Below, piece by piece: positions 62,580 through 64,000 of a stretch of 64,000 nt of DNA. Source of the DNA: Ichthyophis bannanicus. Lineage: Eukaryota > Chordata > Amphibia > Gymnophiona > Ichthyophiidae. Below the pieces are notes generated by a model. The model made no database searches. It saw only the letters and a program-made list of their open reading frames with translations, and was not told the DNA's origin. The stretch is taken from NCBI GenBank assembly GCA_033557465.1, contig CM066035.1:247212869-247276868 (forward strand), in the 5' to 3' direction. Numbering within the stretch: position 1 is the first letter of the stretch; each line of letters starts with the position of its first letter. The translations under genes and the position numbers were made by a program.

Positions 62580-64000
62580 GTTTGTTTATTTATTTATTTA
62601 TTTAGCAAGCATTTGTAGCCCGCTCCTTCCAGCGATCAGAAGCGGGTAGGATTACTATTGTGAAACTGCCGAATCAAGGCAGGTACAAATTTTGTTTACA
62701 TACAGATTGTCAGAAAAGCACATCATACAGAGTTAACACTTCTCAGCTATGGGGGAGTTCATTTACATATATACATAAATACATATATACAGGATAATCT
62801 TCTTGGACACAGTGGTCAGGGGCTGCTCCATCTGTGGGTTTAGTTCAGGTTGAAATGTGATTGGAAAATGTGCGTTTTGAGTTTCTTTCTGAAGTCTAGA
62901 AGGTCATTGCTAGCTCGTAGTTCTGGTGGGAGTTGGTTCCACAGTGTTGGCGCCGCATATGAGAAAGCCCTGTGGCTGGTGTTAGCTTTGGCAGATCTTA
63001 TATCTGTTGGAGTGTGAAGGATGTTGGAATTGTGGGTTCTTCTGTTTCGGGTAGGAGGTTGCAATCTTACTAGGTTGTTGAGGAAGGAAGGTGCTAAGTT
63101 GTGGATGAGTTTGAAGGTGGTTGTTAGTATTTTGTATTTTGTGCGAGCTGTTATGGGTAGCCAGTGTAATTGAATTAGTACTGGTGTGATGTGGTCACTT
63201 AGATTTTTCTTCATTATGACCCTGGCAGCTACATTTTGTGCCATTTGTAATATGTTTAGGGTTTTTTTAGGTAAACCTTGTAGGATGGCGTTGCAGTAGT
63301 CAAAATGTGGCATGATGAGTGCTTGGGCCACTGTTCTGAAGTCTTGGGGATCAATAATATTCCGAATGGGTTGGAGCACTCTAAGCTTGTGGAAAACTGC
63401 TCTGTTGGTCTTTCGGAGGTGTTTTTCCATCTTTAGGTCACAGTCAAATGTGACTCCTAGATACTTTATTTCTTTTTTTGTTTGGTAAGTGTTGTTACAT
63501 AGTGTTATTGATGTGGGAGGGTCAAAATTCGGTTCTTTGGAGATATACATTACTTCAGTTTTTTTGTGATTAATTGACATACTACTTTGTTGTAACCAGT
63601 CTTGCATCTCTCCGATACATGTCTCCAGTGGGTTGTAGTCTGGGTTTTTAGTGTCTAGTTGTGTGTATAGCATGATATCATCGGCATAGATGTGGTAATT
63701 AATTTCGTGCCGTGAGAAAATTTTGCATAGTGGCTGCATATATATGTTAAACAGAAGTGCTGAGAGAGCAGAGCCTTGGGGGATTCCCTGTGTTTGTGAG
63801 AAAGATTCTGCTTTTTCTCCGTTGAATTGAACCTGTTGTGTTCGATTTGAGATGTAGGATGAGAACCATTTTAGTGGGGTTCCTGTTATTCCTATTGATT
63901 TTATCCTATTTATGAGGGTCCCATGATTAACTGTATCAAAGGCAGCTGAGATGTCAATGAATACAAGAATGTACATTTTCTTTTTGTTTTCAAGGCCCTT
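62580..64000 (-). mobile_element. L2-like LINE, 3' part, runs off the right edge
   Basis: (TTTA)n and the hairpin CCCGCT...AGCGGG (62,619-62,646) mark the 3' end. A 3' UTR follows to 62,839. The RT frame covers 62,840-63,976 and seems open at the window edge. The 5' part is outside. Confidence 0.88.
62840..63976 (-). CDS. L2-like reverse transcriptase, partial but open (at least 378 aa)
   Basis: The protein copies the LINE RNA at the target site. Visible RT blocks: FIDISAAFDTVNH, GIPQGSALSALLFNIYM, and the catalytic YADDIMLY (about 63,680-63,703). IKYLGVTFDCDLK and HFDYCNAILQGLP follow. The C-terminus is LHWLPITARTKYKI and a further 90 residues, ending at a normal stop. No frame break is seen in 378 codons, which is unusual in this window. 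Codons before the listed Met (…KKKMY) are open too, so the true start is beyond the edge. Confidence 0.88.
   Translation of the reverse strand: MYILVFIDISAAFDTVNHGTLINRIKSIGITGTPLKWFSSYISNRTQQVQFNGEKAESFSQTQGIPQGSALSALLFNIYMQPLCKIFSRHEINYHIYADDIMLYTQLDTKNPDYNPLETCIGEMQDWLQQSSMSINHKKTEVMYISKEPNFDPPTSITLCNNTYQTKKEIKYLGVTFDCDLKMEKHLRKTNRAVFHKLRVLQPIRNIIDPQDFRTVAQALIMPHFDYCNAILQGLPKKTLNILQMAQNVAARVIMKKNLSDHITPVLIQLHWLPITARTKYKILTTTFKLIHNLAPSFLNNLVRLQPPTRNRRTHNSNILHTPTDIRSAKANTSHRAFSYAAPTLWNQLPPELRASNDLLDFRKKLKTHIFQSHFNLN

Overview
This window is vertebrate nuclear DNA made almost entirely of transposable elements. The combination of DIRS elements with a tyrosine recombinase, a Tx1/L1-type LINE, two CR1-type lineages, L2-like LINEs with tail-sharing SINEs, an RTE/BovB-like LINE, gamma-type endogenous retroviruses (ERVs), hAT elements and piggyBac-type MITEs suggests a large amphibian genome. 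A caecilian is my best guess; this is inference from repeat content, not from a host marker gene. No bacterial-style genes, operons, CRISPR arrays, rRNA or convincing tRNA genes are visible. The only segment that looks like host coding sequence is one terminal exon at 16,476-16,941 on the + strand, with a splice acceptor, a stop codon and a poly(A) signal.

Layout, left half. 1-1,462 has no gene and includes a pyrimidine-rich tract. 1,467-7,240 is ERV-A (+): two 518-bp LTRs, a CTAG target duplication, a leader with three look-alike stem-loops, decayed gag, pro and pol pieces, and no RT or env. 7,245-9,462 is non-coding and holds a 379-bp inverted-repeat element. 9,663-16,220 is a nearly full-length L1/Tx1-type LINE with ORF1, ORF2 and a poly(A) tail, inserted into a piggyBac-type MITE. 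The host exon follows. Next comes a SINE split by a palindromic hAT MITE (17,357-17,839), then DIRS copy 1 (about 17,952-24,609, +), interrupted by L2-type insertions, then an RTE fragment (-).

Layout, right half. 26,254 to about 54,140 is one nested stack. DIRS copy 2 (+) was hit by a CR1 (26,490-29,512), by ERV-C (30,517-35,208) and by a second CR1 (-, TSD GCCCTAAG). That second CR1 was split by a hAT transposon (37,483-52,549). The hAT was split by DIRS copy 3 (-, 40,234 to about 52,322). DIRS copy 3 carries a long-LTR-like insertion and a nearly full-length CR1 with an esterase-type ORF1. Beyond the stack lie a degenerate minisatellite, a duplicated unit, ERV-B (-, 56,864-61,428, TSD GTGT) with a 1.38-kb solo LTR inside gag, a second CR1-type LINE (-), and an L2-like LINE (-) whose RT reading frame is open to the right edge.

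The genes do not form a pathway; the window is a record of successive insertions. The signals most worth following up are: 32-40-bp micro-inversions that distinguish the paired LTRs of two unrelated ERVs, plus a third inside the RTE; the three-hairpin array in the ERV-A leader; a MITE carried as part of an ERV family leader; two relatives of one ERV family with different primer-binding sites; a hairpin insertion flanked by a 17-bp duplication; and the related ORF-bearing long-LTR-like inserts.
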